A stretch of 58,107 nt of DNA from Acidimicrobiales bacterium (GTDB lineage Bacteria > Actinomycetota > Acidimicrobiia > Acidimicrobiales > SZUA-35). The position numbers and the translations under genes were made by a program. The stretch is from the NCBI GenBank assembly GCA_020629695.1, contig JAHDCV010000010.1, positions 1 through 58,107 of the forward strand. The letters run 5' to 3'. The notes beneath the pieces were generated by a model that saw only the letters and a list, made by a program, of their open reading frames with translations, was not told where the DNA came from and did no database searches. This document shows positions 1 to 7,243 of this stretch, piece after piece (positions within the stretch are counted from its first letter, which is position 1; the number at the start of each line of letters is the position of its first letter).

Positions 1-188
1 TCCTCGGCATCGCCGTGGTCAGCTACACGGCGACTGGTCTCGTCGGCGACAAGTGGGGGTCCGCCGGACAAGCGATCTTCATCGCTGGTTTCCTCGGCGT
101 TGCGCTTTCAATCGCAGTCTTTGTTTTGGTGCGCAGGCTCCGACGGCCGTCGTCGGCTGAAGAGAGACGATCGGCGGAGTCGCCGTAG
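1..188 (+). CDS. C-terminal end of a small membrane protein (AtpZ/AtpI-like?)
   Basis: An open frame enters from outside the window (codons in phase with base 3) and stops at TAG 186-188, giving about 61 residues. It shows a Gly-rich hydrophobic stretch with G-x2-G-D-K-W, a second hydrophobic helix (about residues 24-45), then a basic tail with R-R-L-R-R. The two-helix layout with a GDxW turn resembles small AtpZ/AtpI-type proteins, but this is shape only and the N-terminus is not visible. Third codon positions are less GC-rich than in the housekeeping genes to the right. It lies outside the tRNA-bounded element. Confidence 0.45.
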   Translation, partial: LGIAVVSYTATGLVGDKWGSAGQAIFIAGFLGVALSIAVFVLVRRLRRPSSAEERRSAESP

Positions 189-367
189 TCCAGGTGGACA
201 GGCCCGCTGGCAATCAACGATCCGTACCTCGGCGTTCAGCGCTGCCGAAACTGCTGCTTCCTTTGGCCGAGTGTTCGTCTCGCCTTTCCTCGATGGCCGC
301 CATCTCCTCAGTACGTGGAGATCTGCCGTCAGGTGTCGAGGCTGCCTACGGTCAATACTGAGGTGTT

Positions 368-1540
368 GTGAGCTCCGACGGTGTGCCTGCGATTGAATCA
401 CTTGTGGATGTCGGTCGTCTTGAGGCGGCGGCGGGCAGGTCGCTGACGGCTGATTCTCTGCGGCTCGATCGAGCTCCTGTGGAGGTTCTGTATCCGAGGT
501 TTGCCGCAACAGTGATGCTGGATGAGCGGCATCTGCCAGATGAACCGTGGGGTGGCTCTCCTGAGTGGCTGGCGAGACGAATCGAGGGGCTTGTTCAGCC
601 GGCGGATCGACCGGTTGAGGTTCGGGTCCTTGCCGGGAACCCGGTGGTTGACGGGGTGGGCGACATCCTGCGGGACGATCCGGGGCCGGTGCTCGTCGAG
701 CTTCGACTCTCGGGCAAGCGCATCCAGTTCCGCCCGGACTTCTGGCGCGGTCATCTCGACTGCTCGCACATCGCACACGCCGTCAATCGGTTGGTCGGAG
801 AGTCTGTTCTGGGTGCCGGGCTCGATGGTGGGGGCACGTTCGCGTACAGAACGAGCTCCGCCCTCGAGGACCATCTCCGATCGTTGTCGGGGCCGGGTGG
901 AGCGTTTCTCGAGCACGCCGCCGAGGTGATCGATGCATACCGACCCGTCGGGTTCTTCGAGGGCTCGCCGCCTGAGCCCGAGGAGGCGGCGAGTTGGTTG
1001 GCATCAGAGGTTGTCGGGCGGTCGCTACTGGCGCTCAGTGGGAGCTGCTACCGGCCGGGTGCGAACTCCTCGCTCGCGGCGGAGGCTCGGTTCGAGAACG
1101 AACTCCTGATGCTCGCAGTGGACCAGCGTCTCGTTTGGTACGTCGATGACTACGAGATCGACGTCGATCCGGTCACGATCGCGCTCGACACGCTCTCGGC
1201 CTGGGCGAAACTCGACGACGAGGGCAACCGACTCCTCGGCTTGAGCGCGCTCGAGAGCGCACCGTTCGAGATCTCCGTCTCGGGCTCGCTGAACGGGAGC
1301 GATTTCGAGCTGAACTTCCGCGGTTCGGGCGACGTCCCGACGACAGATCTTCAGGCGCTGTTCAACGCCCATTGCGATCCGGATCGCCGATTGCTCACCT
1401 GCTTCACCGATCGCCAGGACCTCTTTGGGATCGTTGCGACCTCAGCTCAATGTGAGGTCCTCAACGCTCGTGGCTTGGCGTTGTCTGAGGTCTTTGATTG
1501 GAACGTCGGCCCGAGGAGCTGGGCTCGGGCCGCAGACTGA
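368..1540 (+). CDS. hypothetical protein, 390 aa
   Basis: The frame starts at GTG 368 (V-S-S-D-G...) and has an acidic, soluble composition with no signal peptide or clear membrane segment. I recognise no family. The middle contains a Trp/Tyr-rich patch (L-V-W-Y-V-D-D-Y) and the C-terminus ends W-A-R-A-A-D. Codon use is weakly biased in the first 250 bases and strongly biased later, so the gene is likely real but the start is less certain. Bases 189-367 upstream hold no recognisable gene or clear promoter. It sits just outside the left att repeat, so it belongs either to the chromosome or to an older island at the same tRNA. Confidence 0.55.
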   Translation: MSSDGVPAIESLVDVGRLEAAAGRSLTADSLRLDRAPVEVLYPRFAATVMLDERHLPDEPWGGSPEWLARRIEGLVQPADRPVEVRVLAGNPVVDGVGDILRDDPGPVLVELRLSGKRIQFRPDFWRGHLDCSHIAHAVNRLVGESVLGAGLDGGGTFAYRTSSALEDHLRSLSGPGGAFLEHAAEVIDAYRPVGFFEGSPPEPEEAASWLASEVVGRSLLALSGSCYRPGANSSLAAEARFENELLMLAVDQRLVWYVDDYEIDVDPVTIALDTLSAWAKLDDEGNRLLGLSALESAPFEISVSGSLNGSDFELNFRGSGDVPTTDLQALFNAHCDPDRRLLTCFTDRQDLFGIVATSAQCEVLNARGLALSEVFDWNVGPRSWARAAD

Positions 1541-1684
1541 GCGGTCGGTGGGCTGCAACTTCGCCGAATCGAACCCAGACCGGGAGGGCCCAGCACCGCG
1601 ACTACGACCTCTGCTCGAGGTCGTTCGGCTCAGACAGCGCTGCTCTGATGGCGTCCGCAGCTGGCCGTCTAGCTGGGGAAACTC

Positions 1685-1732
1685 GGTAGGCCGCCCGGGT
1701 CTCGAACCCGGCACCTTGGGATTAAAAGTCCC
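1685..1732. repeat. attL: orphan 3' tRNA-Lys fragment
   Basis: These 48 bases are identical to 10621-10668. They comprise the complement of the tRNA 3' end, acceptor strand, T-arm and anticodon loop. Beyond base 1732 similarity to the tRNA stops, so this copy cannot encode a tRNA. It marks the left boundary of the element. Confidence 0.92.
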
Positions 1733-1834
1733 AATCTGGGGGTCAGACGGGTGCAAGGTGGGCGGTGTTTCCCCAGCGTATCGAGCCGACGTGCCAGAGT
1801 CGAGAAGGGTTCTGCAGAGTCGCCCAGGGGCGCG

Positions 1835-1855
1835 TTCGCGTAGGTTTCGCGTAGG
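1835..1855 (+). repeat. candidate arm-type integrase site, left
   Basis: The 21-mer TTCGCGTAGGTTTCGCGTAGG is itself a tandem of TTCGCGTAG-like units. It recurs with two differences at 10560-10580, just inside the other end of the element. A third partial copy (CGCGTAGGTT) lies at 1890-1899. Lambda-type integrases bind short direct repeats flanking the core, so this is the natural reading, but binding is inferred. Confidence 0.5.
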
Positions 1856-1926
1856 CCGTCCGAGAGGTTTGGCGGACTGTCACACCACGCGCGTAGGTTC
1901 GGCGGTGCAGAGGGTCTGTGCCTCTG

Positions 1927-1960
1927 GAGCCCCGGGTGTTGCCTTACGCGCCCGGGGCTC
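1927..1960 (-). terminator. perfect 10-bp hairpin (cluster member 3)
   Basis: Arms GAGCCCCGGG (1927-1936) and CCCGGGGCTC (1951-1960) pair perfectly around a 14-base loop. There is no clear T-tract on either side. It is the last of three hairpins met by transcripts leaving the minus-strand lysis-like cassette, so termination is plausible. Confidence 0.45.
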
Positions 1961-1983
1961 TGCTGTGCAGTCGCCCGGACGCG

Positions 1984-2021
1984 GCACCGCCCCCGCCGGG
2001 TGGTGGTGGCGGGGGCGGTGC
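1984..2021 (-). terminator. perfect 14-bp hairpin (cluster member 2)
   Basis: Arms GCACCGCCCCCGCC (1984-1997) and GGCGGGGGCGGTGC (2008-2021) pair perfectly around a 10-base loop. This is the strongest stem of the three in this non-coding stretch. It lacks a T-run, as do many actinobacterial terminators. Confidence 0.5.
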
Positions 2022-2071
2022 ACTGACGACGGTGTCGTCGGGGAATACCCGAGCCGACCGGAGACGCGACA

Positions 2072-2100
2072 GAACCCCCGGACCAGAGGCCCGGGGGTTC
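2072..2100 (-). terminator. perfect 10-bp hairpin (cluster member 1)
   Basis: Arms GAACCCCCGG (2072-2081) and CCGGGGGTTC (2091-2100) enclose a 9-base loop. It lies about 40 bases downstream of the stop codon of the minus-strand gene ending at 2140, the usual position for a rho-independent terminator. Apart from the three hairpins and the arm-like repeats, the 400 bases between 1733 and 2139 hold no gene I can support. Confidence 0.6.
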
Positions 2101-2139
2101 GAGGGAAGCCGCCTCGCCCTTTGGCGAGCGAGAGCTGGG

Positions 2140-2529
2140 TCAGCCGGCGGGTGGGCGCCAGGCGGGTTCGATGCCGTGCTGTTCGAGCTGGCCGGTCAGG
2201 ACGGCCACGCCGTGACGGAGGTCGCCGACGGTGCGGTCTCGGGCGGCGCCGTCGTCCTCGAGCTGGCGGATCTTCGCTCGGAGCTGGTCGATCTCGGCGT
2301 TCATCGCCTGGCGCATCTCGGCGATCTCGGCCCGGGCGGCGTCGAGCTGGGTCTGGATGGGGTCGACGAGGCCGAGGGCGATGTCGGAGAACGCCTGGGC
2401 GGTGGCGGCGGCGTTGTTGTCGGCCTCGGTGTTGAGCTTCCGGCCTGCGGCGCGCCGGTTCCACCACGCTGCGAGTCCGGCGGTCGAGGCGAGGAGCCCG
2501 GCGATGATCTGGACGGCTCGGTCACCCAC
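2140..2529 (-). CDS. membrane-anchored coiled-coil protein, 129 aa
   Basis: It starts at GTG 2529. Residues about 5-25 form one hydrophobic helix ending in W-W-N-R-R, followed by a long Ala/Glu/Gln-rich helical region with heptads (I-A-E-M-R-Q-A-M, I-D-Q-L-R-A-K-I-R-Q-L-E). This single-TM plus coiled-coil layout is common among phage spanin-like or small accessory lysis proteins, but no specific family is recognised. It is the last gene of a four-gene minus-strand cassette (truncated amidase, two membrane proteins, this) and is followed by three hairpins. Confidence 0.7.
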   Translation of the reverse strand: MGDRAVQIIAGLLASTAGLAAWWNRRAAGRKLNTEADNNAAATAQAFSDIALGLVDPIQTQLDAARAEIAEMRQAMNAEIDQLRAKIRQLEDDGAARDRTVGDLRHGVAVLTGQLEQHGIEPAWRPPAG

Positions 2530-2538
2530 CGTGGGCCG

Positions 2539-2865
2539 TCAGTCCGTGGTGCGTCGTCGTGCGCCGGCCATGCCGTTCACGACCAGGGCGGTCATGAGGG
2601 CGACGTCGGCGAGGACGAGCGCGATGAACGCCGGCCGGAACCACTCGCGGGGGACGTCAGCGGCGCCGGCGAGGAGGAGGATCGCGTAGAGCACGGAGAA
2701 CACGACGTAGACGAGCGCCTTGGCCGCGAGGTACGTCATCGGTGATCGCCATCCGAGCGTCATCCCTCGAGCGTGGAAGAGGTGCGCAGTCGCGATCGTC
2801 GCGACGACGACGGCGACAGCGGAGGCGAGCGTGATCGGGAGGAGCACGTCGTCGAACACGGTCAC
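2539..2865 (-). CDS. small polytopic membrane protein, 108 aa (holin-like)
   Basis: GTG 2865 overlaps the stop of the preceding gene in a GTGA junction. Three hydrophobic segments are visible (about residues 8-28, 46-68 and 77-99) with a basic tail A-R-R-R. Length, hydrophobicity and position downstream of an amidase remnant fit a phage holin, but holins share little sequence, so function is inferred from context only. Confidence 0.7.
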   Translation of the reverse strand: MTVFDDVLLPITLASAVAVVVATIATAHLFHARGMTLGWRSPMTYLAAKALVYVVFSVLYAILLLAGAADVPREWFRPAFIALVLADVALMTALVVNGMAGARRRTTD

Positions 2866-3299
2866 GGGCGGGCCGCCCTCACGGTGCGGAGCCGGCTGAT
2901 GCGGTCGCCGGGTGCGAGCTCGTCGACGTCGACCTTGATCGACGGGAGCCGGGGTGCAAGCCAGTCAGCAGCGATCGTTCGCCACCAGCGCTTCTTGTGG
3001 GAGTCGTGCGCTCCGGTGATGGCGATGTTCGCGGCGACGTACAGGCCGGAGTAGACGCTGAGCACGGCGCCGATGGCGACCAGGTCGCCCTGGAGCACAC
3101 CGGCGGGGATACCGTCGATGACCCACCGAGCACCGATCGATGCGGCGGCGACGACGTGGGCGAACACGGAGCGGACGGCGGTCTTCACCTCGGGTGATGC
3201 GCCGCGCTCCGTGAAGGCGTCGACGAACACGGGGGTGATGTAGACGGCGACGATCGTGGTGATGGCCTGGGCGACGAGTTCGGGTGTGATCTCCATCAT
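2862..3299 (-). CDS. membrane protein, 145 aa (possible holin-type)
   Basis: ATG 3299 overlaps the stop of the upstream amidase fragment (ATGA). Hydrophobic helices occupy about residues 10-28, 45-65 and 75-98, followed by a basic segment (H-K-K-R-W-W-R) and a charged tail. It looks like part of a translationally coupled lysis cassette with the genes on either side. No conserved family motif is recognised. An alternative start at ATG 3296 is possible. Confidence 0.7.
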   Translation of the reverse strand: MMEITPELVAQAITTIVAVYITPVFVDAFTERGASPEVKTAVRSVFAHVVAAASIGARWVIDGIPAGVLQGDLVAIGAVLSVYSGLYVAANIAITGAHDSHKKRWWRTIAADWLAPRLPSIKVDVDELAPGDRISRLRTVRAARP

Positions 3300-3895
3300 C
3301 GAGCCCCGTTCGCCTTGGCGTACTCGAGCTCGGCCCGGATCTTGGCCTGCTTCGCGTTGCGGTCACCGGGCGTGTCGTTCCACACGCTGGTGAGCCACAC
3401 GTCGCCGGGCGGGTCCGGCTCGCGGTCGAGGACGTCGAGGTACGCCTGGCGCACGTTCGGGCCGGCCTCGGCGGCGAGCACGATCTGTCGGATGTCGGCC
3501 ATGGTGAACTCCTCCTCGGAGTCGTGGGCGGGTGGTGCGGGACGGATCACGATCGGTGCCGCGGGGCGGGCGTCGGTGACGAGGTCGCGGACCGGGCGGG
3601 TGAGGGTGTGGACGTCGATCTTCCGGGTGGTGAGCGACGCGTGATCGGTGCAGTGCTCGGGTCGGAGACCGGCGGAGTCGGCGAGGAGCCGCATGACGAG
3701 CGCGGCGGTGGGTTCGAACTCGGCGAGCCGCTGCAGGCCGTCGTCGGGGTGGTAGGCGAGCACGACCCCGAAGAAGTCCTGGTTCGAGTAGCTGCTGCGG
3801 TGCCACCGCCGCGGGCGGGCGTGTGGCCACTGGCCGGCGAGCACGGAGGCCTTCGCGGTGGTGGAGACCTTCCCGACTCCACCGGAGGAGCTGTC
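3296..3895 (-). pseudogene. N-terminally truncated phage-type N-acetylmuramoyl-L-alanine amidase
   Basis: The recognisable core runs from a G-x-G-K motif near 3880, through N-Q-D-F-F-G-V, to T-D-H-A-S-L-T-T-R-K-I-D, the second zinc-ligand region of Amidase_2/PGRP endolysins (H then RK-x-D). About the first 50 residues, which should carry the first zinc histidine, are absent, and the frame above about 3895 is only antisense to the ImmA-like gene. Codon bias is strong up to that point and then decays, marking a junction. A C-terminal segment begins at M-A-D-I-R-Q and follows a GAGGAGGAG tract, so that part could also be translated separately from ATG 3502. Catalysis is probably lost. Confidence 0.65.
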
Positions 3896-4213
3896 GGTGG
3901 CTCGTTCGCCGGCCGGCGCGTGATTCTGCTCGACACGAGCCTTTCGAGGGTCGAGCGGAAGTGCGCGCTGGCGCACGAGCTCGTGCACGTCCAGCGCGGT
4001 GGCGGGTCGTGCGACCCGTACCGGGAGAAGGAGGAACGGATCGTCGACCGCATCGTCGCCGAGCGCCTGGTCCCGCTCGGCGAGCTGATGGCGTTCTGCC
4101 ACGCCCGGGAGGTGGTCGAGCCGTGGGAAGTGGCCGAGCACTTCGACGTCACGGACGATGTCGCCCGGCTCGCTCTCGAGCGGCTGCAGGCGCCGGAGGA
4201 GTGGGCGGCGTGA
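3821..4213 (+). CDS. ImmA/IrrE-type zinc metallopeptidase, probably 5'-truncated
   Basis: The frame carries the ImmA/IrrE signature: R-V-I-L-L-D, then E-R-K-C-A-L-A-H-E-L-V-H with HExxH, a downstream E-K-E-E-R-I-V-D helix supplying the third ligand, and a C-terminal helical domain. ImmA-type peptidases typically cleave phage repressors. The first in-frame start is GTG 3821, but 3821 to about 3895 is antisense to the amidase remnant, so the native N-terminus was probably replaced by a rearrangement. GTG 3920 is the other option. No ImmR-type repressor is found next to it. The catalytic core looks intact. Confidence 0.65.
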   Translation: MWPLAGEHGGLRGGGDLPDSTGGAVGGSFAGRRVILLDTSLSRVERKCALAHELVHVQRGGGSCDPYREKEERIVDRIVAERLVPLGELMAFCHAREVVEPWEVAEHFDVTDDVARLALERLQAPEEWAA

Positions 4214-4490
4214 CCTGCATGTGGCTGGACTCCAACTCCCCGCAGGAGCAGTGCGCATGCCTTCCGAGCGCTCTCGTGACGGTCAGCCGCAGTGAGTTGT
4301 CGGATGGTTGCGGTGGCACGCTTTCCTGCGGGGGGACTGGAGCGACGCTCGTGGCGGCCACTTGTGCCGATGGCCAATTGTGGAGAGGTTGCCTGCCGTG
4401 TCTTCGGCGCTACTTCGCCGCTCGTGGCCTCCCCCGCCTTCAATTGCGCTCCACGTCAGGCGTCGGCCAGCGCTACGAGTACTCGCAACT

Positions 4491-4649
4491 GTGAGGCAGG
4501 AGCTCCGGCGCCGTGGCACGACGCCGGAGCGGTTGCGTGCGGCGAAACTGGAGGGTGCTCGCCGGCGGCTGGAGGATTTGGAGCTGCGTGGTGTGGATCC
4601 GCTCCTGGTTGAGGAGGCTCGCGCACGGGTCGCCGAGCTCCAGGCGTAG
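4491..4649 (+). CDS. small charged helical protein, 52 aa
   Basis: Starting at GTG 4491 the frame gives a highly charged, Arg/Glu/Leu-rich peptide (R-Q-E-L-R-R-R-G-T-T-P-E-R-L...) that is helical throughout, with no family match. It is supported only by composition and position just before a promoter-like site. Bases 4214-4490 between it and the ImmA-like gene hold nothing recognisable. Confidence 0.3.
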   Translation: MRQELRRRGTTPERLRAAKLEGARRRLEDLELRGVDPLLVEEARARVAELQA

Positions 4650-4654
4650 CGTGC

Positions 4655-4684
4655 TTGACCCTCTCTGATCATTCGGAGTAGACA
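4655..4684 (+). promoter_or_regulatory. candidate promoter of the protease/inhibitor operon
   Basis: TTGACC (4655-4660) is followed after 18 bases by TAGACA (4679-4684), a reasonable primary-sigma promoter. It lies about 30 bases before the strong ribosome binding site GAGGGG (4701-4706) of ATG 4712. It is a pattern match only. Confidence 0.4.
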
Positions 4685-4711
4685 GCCGTGAAGCAACTAA
4701 GAGGGGTGGTT

Positions 4712-6151
4712 ATGAAGATTAGTTTCGCTTTAGTAGCGGTGGTCGCTGCGCTTGTGGTGGCGGGATTGCCAGCTGCTGGGTCTGCTGCGCAGGGCGAAGG
4801 CGCACGCGGCCTGGGTGCGGAATGCGCTGCCGTTCGACCGTCTGCGGCTGAGCCCCAGGGCCGGTTCCGGCAGGGTCTGGGGTTGCCTGCCACTCCGGCG
4901 GGCGATGTCTCTGAGGCGTTGCAGCAGACAGGTCTTCCCGTGACAGCAGCGGAGTTCGCCTTGATCGATCGTGCGTCTCTGGTGCGGGAGGAGGTGTCGG
5001 CGATGGATCTTCGTGTGACTGCCTCAGAGGTTCTGGGGGATGCGTTCATCGGGATTGCCTGGGAGGGCGCGCGTGGTTGGCTGGTGTTCTACGAGCCCGG
5101 CACAGTTAAGGGGGCGCCAGCTGCGCTGCGGAAGGCTCTGGGGCTAGAGAGCGGCCAGCTCCGCGTCGTGCCCGTTCCCGGCGGCGTGCCGGCGGTGCAG
5201 CACTCTCGGAATCTTGACTATGTGGTGTCGGTCCAGGAAGAGCTCGCTGAACTGGGCGCACCGAAGCACTCGCTCGACGAGCGGTGTGGCTTGCTTGAGA
5301 TCGGTGTGCTGTCCTCGGCGAATACTCGATCCGTTGAGGATCTCCTGCTGGAGGGCATCCCGAACAGGAACTGGTTCGAGCTGGTCGAGATCACGGAGGA
5401 GGACCTCCCGACCCCCGACAATCGAGGTCAGAGCGAGGCGGACTATGTCGGCGGGAAGAGGCTGCAGATCGCCTCGCAGCCGGCGTATTGCACGGCGAGT
5501 CTTGGCTTCTACAAGGACCTCCCTGGGGGCGGCCGTGAGTGGTGGGGCGTGACGGCAGCTCACTGCCTTCCAGATCAGCTGGCATACACATCGGGGGCCT
5601 TCAGAATCACAACGCAGCAGTGGCGGATCGGCGGGGTCGATATCGGCGTCGTTCCGGGCGGCACCGCTAACTACTACGTGTACGGCGGTCCGATGGATCT
5701 GGTCGTCACGCAACTCAACCGACCGGTCGTCGATCGGCACTACATCAGAGATGCCGCTGTCGACACCTTCACTGACCTCACGTGGTGGCAGTGGCATGTC
5801 AATCTTGACGCTGATGGCGACACGGTGTGTCAATCAGGTCAGGCGACGAACCAGATCCGATGCGGGTCGATCACAGATCGCAACGCCGGATATTGGCTCA
5901 ACTCCAACCAGTCGAAGATCGGAGTGGCGATCAACATCAACGGGATCCGCGAGGCTGAGTTCACCTCAACGACCCAAGGTGGCGACAGTGGCGGCTCCGT
6001 CTGGCATGTCCAGAGCTCCTCGACCTCGAACCTTGCTGGAGTGCATCACGGCAGCAACGACACATACTTCTACTACACGCACGCCTCTTACCTTCTGTCG
6101 ACGTTCGGACTGACATCCGTGGTCGAGTGCGATTGGGCTGGGACGTGCTGA
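4712..6151 (+). CDS. secreted trypsin-like (S1 family) serine protease with propeptide
   Basis: ATG 4712, with GAGGGG seven bases upstream, is preferred over GTG 4688. The protein has 479 residues with a signal peptide (hydrophobic residues about 4-27, Ala-rich cleavage region), an N-terminal region of about 230 residues that looks like a propeptide, and a chymotrypsin-fold domain. The triad is visible: His284 in V-T-A-A-H-C, Asp329 in P-M-D-L-V-V, Ser426 in G-G-D-S-G-G-S. Several Cys residues suggest disulfides. It is probably exported and self-activated. It is followed four bases later by an inhibitor-like lipoprotein. Codon use is less GC-biased than the chromosome, suggesting transfer. 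Confidence 0.88.
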   Translation: MKISFALVAVVAALVVAGLPAAGSAAQGEGARGLGAECAAVRPSAAEPQGRFRQGLGLPATPAGDVSEALQQTGLPVTAAEFALIDRASLVREEVSAMDLRVTASEVLGDAFIGIAWEGARGWLVFYEPGTVKGAPAALRKALGLESGQLRVVPVPGGVPAVQHSRNLDYVVSVQEELAELGAPKHSLDERCGLLEIGVLSSANTRSVEDLLLEGIPNRNWFELVEITEEDLPTPDNRGQSEADYVGGKRLQIASQPAYCTASLGFYKDLPGGGREWWGVTAAHCLPDQLAYTSGAFRITTQQWRIGGVDIGVVPGGTANYYVYGGPMDLVVTQLNRPVVDRHYIRDAAVDTFTDLTWWQWHVNLDADGDTVCQSGQATNQIRCGSITDRNAGYWLNSNQSKIGVAININGIREAEFTSTTQGGDSGGSVWHVQSSSTSNLAGVHHGSNDTYFYYTHASYLLSTFGLTSVVECDWAGTC

Positions 6152-6155
6152 GAGC

Positions 6156-6515
6156 ATGATTGGTCGTGTCCTCTTGGCTGCTGTCTTGTTGTGCACGGCT
6201 TGCACCTCAGCGAGCGAGTCGTCTTCCGAGGCCTCGACAACATCCGTCGAGCCGGCAACAACCGTGCCCTTGACGTCGTCAACGGTCCCGGTGCCGACAA
6301 CGATCGATATGGCTGCGTTCGAGGCTGCGGGCGAGAGCCGTGACTTCTGGGAGATGGTGGGTCTCGAGGAGGCCATCGTCGTCGATTGGGCAGAGCGGAG
6401 CGGGTTCGAGGAGTTCCTCGAGCCGGGTGACGTTGCCGTCGGGATCTTTGTGCCTCGGCGAATCCGTATACAGGTCGACGAGGACGGAATTGTGACTCGG
6501 GTGATGGCTGGCTGA
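6156..6515 (+). CDS. lipoprotein with I78/potato-inhibitor-I-like domain (candidate protease inhibitor)
   Basis: This 119-aa protein has a lipoprotein signal ending L-L-C-T-A-C (Cys16), a Ser/Thr/Pro linker to about residue 48, and a compact C-terminal domain. The domain pattern V-G-L-x2-A, helix, L-E-P-G-D, then P-R-R-I-R-I-Q-V-D-E-D-G-I-V-T-R-V and a terminal Gly matches the I78/potato inhibitor I fold, in which the loop before the R-I-R-I strand blocks serine proteases. The start codon lies four bases after the protease stop, so the two are one transcript. A surface-tethered inhibitor protecting the producer is the natural inference. Small domains of this kind are common in actinobacteria, so the match is moderate. 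Confidence 0.75.
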   Translation: MIGRVLLAAVLLCTACTSASESSSEASTTSVEPATTVPLTSSTVPVPTTIDMAAFEAAGESRDFWEMVGLEEAIVVDWAERSGFEEFLEPGDVAVGIFVPRRIRIQVDEDGIVTRVMAG

Positions 6516-6523
6516 ACGCGATT

Positions 6524-6557
6524 GAGCCCGGGCCGTTGAAAGGGGTGGCCCGGGCTC
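6524..6557 (+). terminator. terminator of the protease/inhibitor operon
   Basis: Arms GAGCCCGGGCC (6524-6534) and GGCCCGGGCTC (6547-6557) pair perfectly around a 12-base loop, nine bases after the inhibitor stop codon. Confidence 0.75.
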
Positions 6558-6719
6558 ATCGGTTGGTGCCGCCACGGTAGGACGCCGACCGACTGCTGGT
6601 CGATGGGTCGGGATCCCCGGACACCGGGCCGTTCGGCCTACGTGTCGGCGGATCGCGACGCGAGCTGAACCTTTGCGGAGGTAGTCCGCTGCGAGTCGGA
6701 TCTCGTGCGGACGTCGTGC

Positions 6720-7100
6720 CTACGTCAGCAAAGGATTTCTGATTCGCTTCGAGCGCTCCTCGGCGCGACGGTCGAGCTCGTCATCTATCGAGATTGGTTG
6801 TGGCCGATCTCCTGCCGGGAGGGCATCGATCAGTCCCGGCCGTCGGCGCCGAAGCTCGGAGAGGTACACGAGTGCCGAGCGGCGCGTTCGCTCGATGTCG
6901 TTGCGATCCAATTCATCGATGTGGCCGTCCTTCGCAAGGACGATCAGCGTGTCGATCACGTCGACGACCTGCTGCGTGAGATAGTCGCTCACGAGGTTGT
7001 CGTCGTAGTCCTCGAGAGGCCGGAGGTCGCTCATCTTGCTCGAGAGGTCCGTGAGGATCTCCAGCCAGATCGGGACACTGGGGCTATCGGCGTCGTTCAT
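6720..7100 (-). CDS. hypothetical acidic helical protein, 126 aa
   Basis: ATG 7100 is preferred over GTG 7106 because GGGAGGTGG lies directly upstream with correct spacing. The product is acidic and helical (Y-L-T-Q-Q-V-V-D-V-I-D-T-L-I-V-L), with a basic Arg-rich C-terminus (R-R-R-R-P, then S-K-R-I-R-N). It has no signal, TM or known domain. It is a separate minus-strand gene between the protease terminator and the GAF protein, so it is element cargo of unknown role. Confidence 0.6.
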   Translation of the reverse strand: MNDADSPSVPIWLEILTDLSSKMSDLRPLEDYDDNLVSDYLTQQVVDVIDTLIVLAKDGHIDELDRNDIERTRRSALVYLSELRRRRPGLIDALPAGDRPQPISIDDELDRRAEERSKRIRNPLLT

Positions 7101-7243
7101 GTCCACCTCCCTTGCTACGGCATGAGTGGCGAAAAACCTGACTCGGAATCAGCAAAGCAGGGCTCCTTGAGTAGGTGCCCCGAGGCCTCAACCACGGCCT
7201 GCGCTCCACACGCATCATGCGAGAGCTTGCCACACCCGGACGC

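Noticed and set aside
1551-1625. Possible second tRNA fragment left of attL
   Set aside because: A GGTTCGATTC-like string is present on the minus strand, but the flanking bases do not form a T-arm or acceptor stem.
4308-4490. N-terminal extension of the 52-aa ORF
   Set aside because: The upstream part of the frame has poor codon bias and Trp/Arg/Cys-rich composition; the GTG at 4491 is the more credible start.
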